The position numbers were made by a program, and so were the translations under genes. This document shows positions 1 through 12,100 of a stretch of 64,000 bases of DNA, in pieces. How positions within the stretch are numbered: position 1 is the first letter of the stretch; each line of letters begins with the position of its first letter. Below the pieces are notes generated by a model, which was given only the letters and a program-made list of their open reading frames with translations, searched no databases and was not told where the DNA came from. This stretch comes from Costus lasius (taxonomy: Eukaryota; Streptophyta; Magnoliopsida; Zingiberales; Costaceae), in the NCBI GenBank assembly GCA_027563935.2, contig CM050447.1, positions 83,375,461-83,439,460 of the forward strand, written 5' to 3'.

Positions 1-1109
1 TAGCGAGGAATGGATACAATGTTCTTAGTAAGCGAAGGTACATAGTAGAAATTATCTAACTCTAATTGAATTCTAGAAGGCAGGGAGAGAGTCAAAACTC
101 CTACAACAACAGCAACAACCTATGCCCCGTTTCCAACTCGTAGGTCAATCTCTCCAGCCTGCACCGATCTACTTTTCTTGAGCCCCTGCATATTTGTACA
201 AATATGAGCTCCACATGCAGTATCCAATACCCATGACATAGAAGTAGAAAGGTTGACTTCTGTAACATAAATACCTAAGCTAGAAGCTAAGGCCAAGCCT
301 TTCTTCTCCTCATACTGAAGTTGCTTGCAGTCCCTCCTCCAGTGACCCTGCTCGCCATAGTGGAAACACCTCTGCTCCTTTGACTTCTTCGCCTTTTTCT
401 TCAGTGCCTTGGTAGGACCTCTGGCACTGCCATTAGCACATGCCTTACCCTTTTTCTTTATCTTCTTGGTCACAGGGACCAAAAGAACAGAATTGGGTTT
501 GGTCTTACCCATCTCACGCTCGGCTGTTTGGAGAATATTCAGTAGTTCCTCCCTTGTGCAATCAATCCGATTCATGTTAAAATTTATGATAAACGGACTG
601 AAGCTAGGGGGCAGGGACTGTAGAATAAGATCCACAACCAGCTCGTTGTCTATGGTATGTCCCAGTCTCCTGAGATGATCCACATTCCCAATTAGCTTGA
701 GAAGGTGGGGTCTCACTAGTGCACCCTCAGACAACTTGCACCGAAAAACTACTTTGGTAGTGTCATATCTCTAAGTTCTAGCCTGAGCCTCGAACATCTG
801 TTTCAGATGAGTGATCATCTTAAAAGCGTTCTGCTCCTCATATTGCACCTGAAGTTCAGGTGCCATAGTTGCTAGCATGAGACATGCTACCTCCAAAGAA
901 TCATTTTGATGCTTTCTAAAAGCATCCCTATCTGTCGCTCGGGCATTAGGCACATGAGTCACAGGAAGAGGCTGCTCAAGGACATACAGCTTCTTCTCGA
1001 GCTTGAGGGCTATCTTCAAGTTCCGATGCCAGTCCATAAAGTTGGATCCAACCAACTTATCCTTATCTAAAAGGGATCGCAGTGTCTATCTGCCAGTGTT
1101 CATAGCCAT
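1..1109 (-). pseudogene. Copia J gag to early pol, broken
   Basis: Start of a copia polyprotein: Gag, which would coat RNA in cytoplasmic particles, and the first part of the protease. The start at 1109-1107 (MAMN...) matches the start in C, H and K. Codon 8 is TAG where relatives have Trp. One stretch (about 1055-771) encodes the Gag N-terminus, with KLYVLEQPLP and CLMLATM. After a frame break near 735-771 a second stretch (734-120) gives the C-terminal Gag with LGHTIDNELVVDLILQSLPP, a zinc knuckle CFHYGEQGHWRRDC whose second Cys is Tyr, and the protease motif WVLDTACGAHIC. J keeps the roughly 100-residue Gag segment missing from C, H and K. Not functional as read. Confidence 0.88.
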
Positions 1110-2694
1110 TGTTCTACAATAACCAAGAAACAGCAGATTAGTACTACTTTCAGATCATTTAATCTGGACTTGTATTAAATGACCATAGCTCCCACTATTT
1201 TAATCGAATTGACAACCCACAAAGTCAATCGAGAAATTTAAGATTTCTTGGTGAGATGGGATCCTTATTCCACATAGGGCTTCGCGTCCCACGAAGGTGG
1301 GATGAGATGCACAAAGTGACCTATGCTTCCTAAAGTGGGCACGCCGGCCGATTGCTCAAAGCAATTCCCCTTATTGAGACAGTCTAGGCATTTCATATCC
1401 AGCGAGGGCTGGAATGAAACCCTAACCTCTCCAATGATGCCTCTAGAGTTTCATCATGTGCCTAGCACATATGAAAATCTAGTCAAGTCCATTCCTAATC
1501 ATTATGCCCAGGGCCAATGAGTTTCCTTGCGAAGGCGCACCTAGTTAAAACGGACTGGGGAAACCATTGCCACCACACACCTGCTAAAGATAAATGGGTG
1601 TGTCCCACGAGGATGGGAAATAGTTCACAACACCAATGATCGATAGTTTGATGAGGGCTATGCATTAGAAGGCTACTAGACTTAAAATTTTTATTCGAGG
1701 GTTTTTTAAGGTCTCATCAACTCTATTTTATCTTATGTCTAACATTATAGGCATGCAATCCTATAGTGATAACATAATGATAAAACATCACAGGCATGCT
1801 TTAGCAAATAATGAATGCAGTAAAGGGATGATGTGATCATAGCCTATTCAAGACATTGAACCAACCCATGCCAAAAGGAGGTTTAACTCTTGACCTAGGA
1901 CTTAATCCCCAAAGACCTAACCTAGCCGACCTCTATCTTGATCTTCAAGGTTGGCTCCAAGGTCTTCCTAGGGTGAACCATCATCTTGCAAGCCACAAGA
2001 GGGATAGCTCACAAGCAATAGGCTCGGCCAAACCATAACTTGCGCCACCAAGCAAATATGCACCACCATTGATGAAGTTTGTTGCGCCACCAAGCAAGGT
2101 GCGCAAGCTTCATCCATGCGCCAAGATTCATGTAGGATGCGCTCCCTAATCTTCATCTTGAATTTTACAAAATAAAAGAAAAAAATGGGCGGCACGTAGG
2201 CCTCACAAGAATACATTATAGACATGCAAAGGGGTTTGACTCATGATCACAACATCATGCACAATCAAAGTACTTATTCATGCAATTCTATATGCTCATG
2301 AAAAACATAAAATCTGAAATTTTAATTTTTCATAAAATAAGTCTCTTTTCCTCATCTTCTTATCACAAATCTTTTGGTTATTTGCGATTAATTTTTCATG
2401 ATGAATTTATGGATCCTATCGGCTGGCAATTTTGTCAGATCAAGAGACTCGGCCAGTCCGAAGACACAATGCCCATCCTACTTGACAAAACTACGTGCAC
2501 CTTTGATCTTAAATCAATCAAGAAAAATAATCCAAAAATCCAAAAGAGATTGACAAAGAGGATAGGAACAAGAAACTTCAATTTTTCTAATTTAGAAAAA
2601 CCATGCACCATGTTATATACAATTTGTGAAAATTGAAACATGGCATGTGAGCATAGAAAAGCATGAAAGAAACATCGTTCGAAGCTCGCAAGTC
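1110..2694 (-). other. Untranslated leader of copia J
   Basis: About 1.6 kb between primer site and gag with no credible gene. It holds three short inverted repeats, each a six-pair stem around four loop bases: 1287-1302 (TCCCAC/GTGGGA), 1398-1413 (TCCAGC/GCTGGA, flanked by a further TTTCAT/ATGAAA pair) and 1603-1618 (TCCCAT/GTGGGA, one G-U pair). The same three occur at matching places in A, C, H and K. An acceptor-like TTATTGTAG (sense) ends at 1114, five bases before the gag ATG. Confidence 0.75.
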
Positions 2695-2706
2695 GCTTTG
2701 ATAACA
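2695..2706 (-). promoter_or_regulatory. Decayed primer-binding site of copia J
   Basis: Sense TGTTATCAAAGC directly after the LTR. It differs at two bases from TGGTATCAGAGC, the initiator-Met-tRNA complement seen intact in A, C and K. Confidence 0.8.
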
Positions 2707-2707
2707 C

Positions 2708-4624
2708 TATTGGGAAACCCCGGGGATATTTTATAATTTTTCAGAGATAGACATTATACAAATACATTGCACAACGGAAGCAATATCCCCGAAACGAGCC
2801 AGTCCCAAAAACCTAGTGAAGATCGTCAAGCGAGGGGATCGACACAATGTGATAGAAAGTACCTAGAATGAGATGAGGCCGATGTCGAGGCAGGCGCCCA
2901 AGCGTGCGCCCTCTGCAGTCTCACACACACGGATGCCTCGAGTCCTCTTCTTCCACGCTCGGTGCTAGCCTCGGAAAGAAGATCCAAGCCTTAGTCACCT
3001 TCTCCAATGCTTGCACCACCTCCAAAGTAGAAGCGCCAATTGAAGAAGAAGAGAGGAGAAGGGAGAACGCCGCCAAGCCTTTGCTTCTCTTGCGCCAAAG
3101 GAGGAGGAAGAAGGGATGAAGCTTGCGGCCCTCTTGTTGGAAGATGGAAGTTGCACCAAAGCCCTTGCTCTCGCATCTTAGATGTGTTCTCACGCCTCCA
3201 AGGAATTGAACACAAGAGAGGGGCAGCTAGGGTCCAATAAATAGGTCAAGAGGCGGTTTGGGCAAGGGCTAGGATTATGACAACTGTGCGGCTAGGATTA
3301 GGGGGTCTGAGGCAAGAAAAGTCTCCAACACTTTACTATAAACCTCATTCAACCTATCCATAATTATCCAAGCACCATATCAGCCCAAGACATGTCTTAA
3401 AGACATTCATACAGTCAAAAGAGAAGGGCTAGGCACAGATTCCTTCTTAATGAAGCAATTTTTGCCACCCAAACCTCATTATGCCCTTTCAGCCCATTGC
3501 CTCTTCCTGACAGCTTGTTATTGGGCCTCATTGGATAACGAGCTAGCCCAAACTTCATTACATCGGTTGATTAAGCACTTGGATTGAATCCAATGCAACC
3601 CTAATCCAAATGTGACGAACGATGGTCAAATATGGGTCAACTTGTCAAAAATAGAGTTTGGCTCCAATAACTATCTTCCATCTCATCAGGCCCATTGGTG
3701 CTGATGAAATCTCCCAAATCGATCTGAGCTATCCAATAACTCGATCATAAGGCTTCCCAATCAATACGAGAACTCAAGTATCTTGGTGTGCGACCCTGTA
3801 GGTTCCTTTGACGCTGGCAGTGTTGACCAAAGGTCACCCTAAGCAATGAGTGCCACCTAGTAGTGCATCGCTGCTGCCCAAGTCATTGGAATGGATATCG
3901 ACATCGACATCCCCATCATTACGACTAGGTATAGATACATTATAGTCCTTTTGCCAAACTGATATTCTATTGGACAAGTGTGTCATCACTTGTTTTCACC
4001 CAATCACATGGCTATGACTAAATCAGGTTCTCACCTGGGTATGGCCATACACTTTATGTCATAGAACCATAGAGGAGTTCCATGGATATCATGCTTCCCT
4101 TAGGAAGGGGCAAATTCTTCTGTCTGTACATTGATATTCTAATATGGGTCGTGACATACTCAATGACAACCGTTATAACTTCCCAATTATGGCGAGGTGT
4201 TAGGTTGCATCAAAGGATGTCCCTAATCATACAGAAGAGTCAATGACCTCAAGTCTAAGGATTAATGCATCTCCTATCACTTGTGAGAATAACTCATGAC
4301 ACTAAGTCATTGCCTCATAGCGGGTATTGTCCAGTAAATCTACCACTGATATACCCATATGTTTGCGTTAGTACCTCATACCCAACCAGCCCATATACTA
4401 GTCTCACAAGTACCAGGGCTATCCCATATCCACTCAGGTACATTGACTGGGGACAATTATTTGAGCACAGATCCAATGTGTCTCCAGGGACATTATCATA
4501 TAAGTACACAATCGCAGGTGTAGACAAACATTGATAACGACAATGCCAAGTTAATATAAGAAATATCAAATTCAAGTAGTACATAGTTTGACCAAATATA
4601 GGTCTCAGGGCATATACACCAACA
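2708..4624 (-). repeat. 5' LTR of copia J
   Basis: 1917-bp LTR of the C/H/K family, oriented to the minus strand. In sense it begins TGTTGGTGTATATGCC at 4624 and ends CCCAATA at 2708, where relatives end CCCAACA. A donor-like CTAG|GTACTT (sense) lies at 2862, about 153 nt before the LTR end, as in the relatives. Confidence 0.9.
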
Positions 4625-5091
4625 ATAGACTCCCAAAAATCCTGATGGCTATACTCGTGTGGAGCCAAGCGAGTGCCGTCCTCTGGAAAACTATAGATCT
4701 GATTTATCTGCAACAGCGTAAGGATATGATCTTGGTTCGCCAGCCGGATGGATACGATGCCGTCGTCATCATCATCATGGATGTTCACTTCGACCTAGAG
4801 GGACGACATGAACTCCAAGGTGATCGGCATATATGTCGACTGTGCCATCCAAAAGAACTTCTCCCAGCTGATCTGCTAGAACATCCATATGACATCGTCC
4901 TGAAGCCCGAGTGTCATAAGAGTGCTATGATCCAAGTAACGGGTGTTGACAACCCACCGGGACTCCAATAAATCATAACGCGCCTTCTGCGCGGCATCTT
5001 GGAAGATAATACCGTATTGGTTTGGCTCCTCCTCCATGGCGAGCCGCTTGGAGGTAGATTTATGGGCCATCGTCTTCCTTCGACCAGACAT
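4625..5091 (-). pseudogene. ATHILA-ORF-like protein of element E, broken
   Basis: Minus-strand frame starting MSGRRKTMAHKS at 5091. One frame is kept to the J insertion, interrupted by TAG at 4878-4876 and another near 4797. The pattern (about residues 25-60: a long helix, then ARYDLLESRWVVNTRYLD and LMTLGLQDDV, then ITLEFMSSL) resembles, from memory, the family called ATHILA ORF-1 (PF03078) or plant putative transposon protein, usually found outside gag-pol in Athila elements. An acidic run (HDDDDDG) follows. J cuts the frame at 4624; the rest should lie past the left edge. Its function is not known. Confidence 0.6.
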
Positions 5092-5331
5092 GGCAAAGAT
5101 CGATGGTAAGCCACTGAAACTCAGAAGAAGTGGTGGCGGAACGATCCTAGACTAAGAGGCGGCTCGAGAGTAGATCTGGTGATTAGGGAGCAGCAACTAG
5201 AGCAGAAAGTGGGTAGCGGCAGAAGACTAGGAAAAATGGCGGCGGTGGCCGAAAAGAGAACTAGCAGCGGCAGAATCTGATAACTTAAAGTCCAGATAGT
5301 AAACTCACAGATCTGGAAATCTGGAGGTGCC
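5092..5331 (-). other. Upstream leader of the ATHILA-like ORF of element E
   Basis: Noncoding E sequence between the B insertion and the ATG at 5091, rich in pyrimidines and CCGCC-type triplets on the minus strand, like a plant 5' UTR. It joins 39791 once B and one TSD copy (GTGCC, 5327-5331 and 39786-39790) are removed. No gene is seen. Confidence 0.55.
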
Positions 5332-5589
5332 CGATGACACCAAAATATATGGTATATTTTGTATCATTTTTTGATATCTTTTCATGCTAGATTGAAGATC
5401 TTTTACTTGTTTTCATACTAAATTTATCGATTATTGCAAAGTCCACTTCTATTTTAGTTTTTCATAGTTTTCAGGTAAAAAGGCACTATTTTTTGCCGTT
5501 TCCAAGAAAAATCAAATACATAGAAGGATTACCATCATCAAGAGGAGATCACCCAAGAAATTTCACACAAAACGGAGCAAGGCAGCAGA

Positions 5590-5655
5590 TTATGGCAGTG
5601 TCGTAATCCATTTTACGGTACCGTAATTCCAGACGGTACCGTAAAATCCGAGCCC
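5590..5655 (+). repeat. TACGG/CCGTA palindromes, first part (B 5' LTR)
   Basis: Closely spaced inverted repeats including the perfect 12-mer TACGGTACCGTA at 5614-5625 and ACGGTACCGT at 5633-5642. The array continues at 14815 beyond the A insertion. Confidence 0.8.
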
Positions 5656-5679
5656 TGCTGTATTTTGAGTAGTTTCCGA

Positions 5680-7386
5680 TGTTGGGGTATGCCCTTAAGG
5701 CTAATGTTTGAGGCCTTGGGATTGTATCAGTCTCATGTAATAAACTCTTGTGTTTATAAAGGCATGGTTATTATTCAGGTTGTTACCTTGTCTGCTGTAA
5801 TAAGTGTACTACTGAATAATGTCTCAAAGCTGTTCAGCTAGGCTGACATGCTAAAAGTCCTTAGTCGAGATATCTTGGTGAACATGAGACAGCCTTGATA
5901 TGCTTGAGACTAATATGTGTTCTAATCTTATAGGATGCTTCGAGCATGGAATAAGATGTAGACTCATGGGTACATTGGATGTACTGGACAGACCCTACTA
6001 GGATATTCAATTGCTTGTCACAATGTGAATGATCCTTGATTGCAACAAGTGGCACATGTCCTCTGACTTGAGATCACTTGTGTTTCTAAATGATGATTGT
6101 CATTGTTTTGAGGTAGTTCAATATCATTTGAAACATAATGGTTATAGACTATCTTGGATAATGATCATGAGTCAGGTTAGGGCACTAGTGATAGATAAAG
6201 GATTGCCGTCTCCTTGTTTAAGGAGTGTGATGTTCTAGAAGGGCCCCCCCCTGAATGAGATGATTGAGAAAGTGTATGGCCATACCCAGGTGACTATGTG
6301 CATCTGATCTAATCATGCTCATCATATTGGAGTCACAAGCTTGACCTGCTTGTCCAATGAGAACATCCAGTGGCAAAGGATACATGTATGCCTTGTGAAT
6401 GGATTCACACTTGTGCTATGGTTTGGGAGTAGTCTTGGAAGACTCTTTCCTTTATATCGGGAGACAGTGATGTGTTGCTAGATACCCCTCACTGATCGTG
6501 ATAACGTAAGTTATCGTTACCGACATTTAAAGGAAACCCTCAGGGTCGCACAATTTGATGATATGGCTTACTTGAGTCAGATCGTGTGGACTGAATTGTT
6601 TGGGTTCAGTTTAAAGGGATTTAATCTCTGATTGTAAGTGAGATCTGGTCTGATCATGTTTGATTGATTAGGGCTTGAGATCGGTAAGCTTCGATCGAGA
6701 GAGATGATGCTAGATCGGTGAGATCAGGAGCATCAGGAGATGAACGGTTAGATCTTGAGCCTTAGGGTTCAATTTGGTCTAGACCAAGTGGCTTGAGCTA
6801 TTTTGGTTTGGTTTATGAACCAAATTCGATTGGAACGTTTTGGCTTGAACCGGTTCACAAAGGTGAACGCTTGGTTCAATGCCAAAATGCGTTTTTGGGT
6901 TGGCATGAGCGCATGGCTTGATTATCTTCCATTTATGGAAAGTCATCAAGGCCGATTTCACTTTCAACGCCAAAACGCATATGCGTTGTGCACTTCACTT
7001 CAACGCCTTGAACTTTTGTTTGAAGGAGGTTGACGAAGAAGAGAGGTTTTGCAAGAGGAGCTCTCGGCCAAAAGGGAATCATCTCATCATCCCCTTCCAT
7101 TCGACAAGAAAGATTGGGTGCCTTGCTAGCACAAGGGACGCCAAGGAAGTAAGCGTTCTTCATCTTGTGTGTGAACTTTTGGAGGAGATCTAAGTTGCTC
7201 TCTTCTTCCAAGCCGACCTCCAAGCCAATGGCGTTGGTATGAATCTCCCTCTTGATCTAATCCATCTATCAAAGTTGATTATATGAGCATATAAGCGATT
7301 GTATTGATGAAATCCTAGCAAACTTGCATGCGCCCCCTAAATTAGGGTTTCATCTGCTTGCGCTCCCCCTCGAAGGGGACTCTTCA
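5680..7386 (+). repeat. 5' LTR of copia A
   Basis: 1707 bp from TGTTGGGGTATGCCC to GGGGACTCTTCA. Relatives in the window are the 3' LTR, the solo LTR at 24978-26691 and the LTR parts of D. A donor-like GTTG|GTATGA lies at 7237, 149 nt before the LTR end. I could not assign a TATA box with confidence. Confidence 0.97.
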
Positions 7387-9187
7387 ATTGGTATCAGAGC
7401 TAGGATCTTATATGGTTCATATGATTGCTTAAGGTGATCCTTGTTTGCGCTTATGATCTAAGTTTTCTCATCATGCGATAATACTAGTTGAAAGTATTTT
7501 GATGGCGCATATATGAGATTGTTTTTGATGGCGCATGTGTAAGGTTGATTTTGTTGATGCATGTATATTGCTTACATTATTGCGCATGTTACATGTTGTT
7601 GTTTTGACAAAACTTTACTTGCGCGCCTTTGACTAGATCTAAGTTGCGCCTACTGTAAACCCTTAGACGGGTTGATGGGGTTGAAAGCATCATCTAGTTT
7701 AGATCAACCTAGTCTGATCAGACCATCTGACAGCCTAGATGGATCGACCAGATGGCACCTGTGCGCAAGCACAAGGTGGCTATAGGTCGATTGCATCACA
7801 GGCATGTAGCGAGGTCTGGTTGAGACAACCTGTGAACACACATAAGTTAGGCCCGGGGTCACACCCGCTTGCCAGAACTCATGTTGGTTGTTCAACCCTT
7901 GGCGCATGCATGGTTGACCATTAGGTCAACTCGAGTCAGTTAGGACTTGGTGCATGCAAGGGTATGGATCTAACTAGATTGTTGAGTGGATCCCTATCAA
8001 TGGACCGTTGTAAGGTTGTAGGGCACATAAGGAAATTAAAATTTGATGCCAATGGGGTTTTCAAAATTTTATTTTCTTTGTAAGGGATCACATGATGATT
8101 GATTGATGCCATATGCTTGTTTATTTTATCTTATGTGGGATGCCCATTTTAATGTGTGCTGTGCTGGGGCCTGCGAGCCTGGTAAATTGTAAATTATTAT
8201 TTTTGTGATCTGCGTATCACTTTAATTAATTTACTGTATAATTGACCTGCGAGTCAAGCTTGTCTAGATAGATCAAAATGTATTTTGATTAGACAAGAGC
8301 ACAAAGGCACACATCCCAGAGGGGCATTCAGCTGGTGGCGCACCTGAGGTGCTCTTGGCGCAAGGGCCCTGGGTTGGACCAGATGAGATGCTAAAGACCC
8401 AAGAAGAGCAAGTGAAGACTTAAGTATCTTAAGGTCTCACTTAGGCTATGGGCTTTTACCACATAAGATCCATGCTTTCTGTTATTGTTTATATAAGTAG
8501 AACAGCATGATTTATTTATCTTCTGCTATAGCCATAGGATTTGCCTGATAGTAAGAAGATAAAAGACCGTTAAAATCCAAACGCTAAAATATCAAGCACG
8601 TAATGCCTTCTGACGCGAAACCTCACTGTTCTGACTATCGTTGGAGCCGTGTTGTACCCACTCAGTGGGCACGTCCATCTATCTTCAGACGGTGCGGGAT
8701 TACACCTGCGTGTTACAGAGTAGGGATTTATCCCTTCTCGTTGCTCAGCATAGCACGTGGTGGTCCAGGGAGTAGGTCGGGTCAGCTTGACCATGTAAGC
8801 TACATATGTGGCGCATATGGTAGCACATGGAGGCAGCCATCTATGGGGTCAGAGATTGTGTTGTACCAACTCAGTTGGCACAGTCTGCTGGATTGCCCAG
8901 ATGAAGGGGAATCGCACGGGTTGGCGATTGGCAGGGACTGCCTACCAGAAATTAGTGCTTGTCATCTCTGTGCATCTTATCTCGCCTGAGCGGGACGCGG
9001 AGACCAAGTATGAAATCTGGATCCCATCTCACTAAAAGAGTGTTACTCTTTCGGGCTGTTTTGCTGGATTTTTCAGCCAGATAAAATAGTGAGAAAAGAA
9101 TCTTTCTTAAGTCCTGGATTGATTCTAAACATTGATACTGACCTTGCTGTTCTTGCATTGTTGTAGATTCCTGCAGCAACGAACACC
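7387..9187 (+). other. Primer-binding site and long untranslated leader of copia A
   Basis: TGGTATCAGAGC at 7389-7400 is complementary to the 3' end of initiator Met-tRNA, the usual copia primer. The next 1.8 kb has no credible gene. It contains recurring GGCGCAT words (7500-7600) and three hairpins: 8657-8669 (CCCAC-TCA-GTGGG), 8866-8878 (CCAAC-TCA-GTTGG) and 8980-8995 (TCTCGC-CTGA-GCGGGA). A branch-point-like TACTGACC, a T-rich tract and TTGTTGTAG ending at 9166 form a good 3' splice-site match 22 nt before the gag ATG. Confidence 0.85.
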
Positions 9188-12100
9188 ATGAGCTTCAATG
9201 TGCGATCCCTACTGGAAAGGGAGAAGTTTGCTGGGCCAAACTTCTCAGACTGGTTCGGACACCTTAAGATTGTTCTTAAGGCAGAGAGGAAACTGTATGT
9301 CCTCGAGACGGCTGTGCCGCCTCAACCCGCTGCGAACGCCGCAAGGGCGGTTCGTGATGCTTATGAAAAGCACGTCAATGATAGCATTAATGTCGCTTGC
9401 CTGATGCTAGCGTCTATGACGCCACCGCTGCAGCGTCAGCATGAGGATATGTCGGCTATAGAAATTATAGCGAACCTCAAGATGCTGTATGCTGCACAGG
9501 CGAGGACAGAACGCTATAATCTGACAAAGCTTTTCTTTCAGAGCAAACTGGCTGAAGGGAGCCCAGTGGGAGCTCACGTGCTCAAGATGATTGGGCACAA
9601 GGAGGCTCTGGAGAAACTGGGGCATACCATCAACCAGGAGCTTGCTGTAGACATTATTCTGCAGTCTCTCCCGCCCTCTTTCGATGCGTTCATTATTAAT
9701 TTTAATATGAACAAGATCGATTGTCCTTCGGCAGAGCTGCTGAATATGCTCTTGACAACTGAGGAGACTCTGAAGGGAAAGCCTTCAACCTCTGTCTTAA
9801 TGGTTCCTTCTAGGAACAAGAAGAAGGGGAAGAAGGGCAAAGCCCCTGTCAAGAACTACAGTAAGGCTCTGAAACAAAAGGTTAAGCGGTCGAAGGACAA
9901 CAGGTGTTTCCACTGTGGCCAGCTGGGTCACTGGAAAAAGGACTGTAAAGCGCTCCAAGGAGATAAGAGGGGAAGCATCGCTTCTGGCTCAGGTATATAT
10001 GTGACTGAGGTCATGTTATCTTCTTCTTCTATTTCATGGGTGTTGGACACTGCATGTGGAGTTCACATTTGTTCAAATGTGCAGGAACTTAAGAGAAGAA
10101 GGCAGGTGGGACAGCATGAGGTAGACCTACGCGTTGGAAACGGGGCACGGGTTGCTGCTGTTGCTGTAGGAGACTATTTCATTTCTTTACCATCTGGCAT
10201 TGTATTGGAATTAAACAATTGTTATTTTGTACCCAGTATAACCAAGAATATTATCTCTATTCCTGCTCTTGTCAGGAAAGGATTTGCCTTTGAATGCAAT
10301 ATTTCAAAGTGTGTACTTTCTCTTGATAATATTGTTTATGCTACTGGTTTAATTAACAATGGGTTATTCATGTTGGACATGGAATATTCTATACAAAACA
10401 TTGATAATAAGAAAGCCAAGTATGCTGAAGACAGCACCTTGTTATGGCATAGTCGTTTAGGCCATATTAACAAGAAGCGCATTAAGCGGTTGCATGATCA
10501 TGGACTGCTGGGATCTTTCTCCTGTGAGGAGATTGATACATGCAAAGCTTGTTTGATGGGTAAAATGATGAAGTCACCTTTTCCTCACAAAGGTCAAAGG
10601 GCTTCAGGTTTACTTGACCTTATACACAGTGATGTGTGTGGGCCATTTAGTAAACATGCCAGAGGTGGCTATTCGTACTTCATTACCTTTACTGATGATT
10701 TCAGTAGGTATGGTTATGTCTATCTTATGAGACATAAGAGTGAATCTTTTGACAAGTTCAAAGAGTTCAAAAATGAAGTACAGAATCAGCTAGGCCGAAA
10801 TATCAAGGCACTTCGTTCTGATCGAGGTGGAGAATACCTGAGTCATGCGTTTACTGACTATCTGAAGGAGTGTGGGATTATCTCACAGCTCACTCCGCCA
10901 GGAACACCGCAATGGAATGGTGTGTCCGAGAGGAGAAATAGAACGTTACTTGATATGGTTCGTTCTATGATGAGTCAGGCTACTCTTCTATATTCCTTTT
11001 GGGGATTTGCACTGGAGATAGCTGCAAAGGTACTAAACCGAGTGCCATCCAAGGCAGTTTCAAAGACGCCATATGAATTATGGTATGGGAAACAGCCGAG
11101 CTTGACATTTATCAGGATCTGGGGTTGCGAGGCTTATGTCAAAAAGCTCGCCTCTAGGAAACTGGAGAGCAGATCTGAGAAATGCATCTTTGTCGGTTAC
11201 CCTAAGGAAACTAAGGGTTATTATTTCTACGATCCCAAAGAGAAGAAAGTATTTGTTGCTCGGACGGCCATATTTCTTGAGAAGGAGTTTCTTCTGCAAG
11301 AAGCCAGTGGGAGAGAAATAAAGCTGGATGAGAATCCAGAGGATGGACAAAGTAGTCAAGCACAGATGGATGTGCCTGAGCCGGTAGAACAGGTTATTGA
11401 ACAACCTGAGGCTCAAATATCACGGGAACCACGTAGATCGGGAAGGATCCGTCGTCAGCCTGAGCGCTATGACGGAGTCTACATCATTGATAATGATGAA
11501 CCCCTTACTTATGCGGATGCGGTCAGTGGACCGGAGTCAGCTAGATGGCTTGAAGCTATGCGAGCCGAGATGGACTCCATGTCAGATAACCAAGTCTGGG
11601 ATTTGGTTGATCCGCCTCCGGGAGTAATCCCTATAGGCTGTAAATGGATCTTCAAGAAGAAGATTGACATGGATGGTAACGTGGTTACCTATAAAGGCAG
11701 GCTAGTAGCGAAAGGTTTCAAACAAATCTACGGGATAGATTATGATGAAACTTTCTCTCCTGTAGCCATGTTCAAGTCTATTCGGATTCTTTTCGCGATA
11801 GCAGCATATTACGATTATGAGATCTGGCAGATGGATGTGAAAACAGCTTTCCTTAATGGAAATCTGGATGAGGATGTGTATATGACACAACCTGAAGGTT
11901 TCACTAATCCATCAGATCGTCATAAAATATGCAAGTTAAAGAAGTCCATTTATGGACTGAAACAAGCATCTAGAAGCTGGAATATTCGTTTTGATGAATC
12001 AATCTCTGAGTTTGGTTTCATCAAGAACGAAGATGACCCGTGTGTGTATAAGAGGTTTAGTGGGAGCGTGATTACATTCCTAATCCTCTACGTCGATGAT

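Larger units (their letters stand above)
1..4624 (-). mobile_element. Copia element J, left part outside window
   Basis: Ty1/copia retrotransposon on the minus strand, inserted in the ATHILA-like frame of element E. The visible part is a complete 5' LTR, a primer site, a leader and the start of gag-pol, which runs off the left edge. The LTR belongs to the same family as those of C, H and K (it starts TGTTGGTGTATATGCC in sense). Unlike those three, J has the long form of Gag. The flank at the right end begins ATAGA, the expected TSD; its partner is outside the window. J is decayed: nonsense codons, a frame break in gag, a mutated LTR end and a mutated primer site. Confidence 0.92.

Noticed and set aside
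5861..6055. A 64-codon minus-strand frame repeated nearly unchanged at 13274-13468, 25162-25356, 32214-32408 and 32784-32978
   Set aside because: All copies lie in A-family LTRs and are copies of one sequence. The repetition reflects LTR duplication, not selection on a protein, and there is no recognisable domain.
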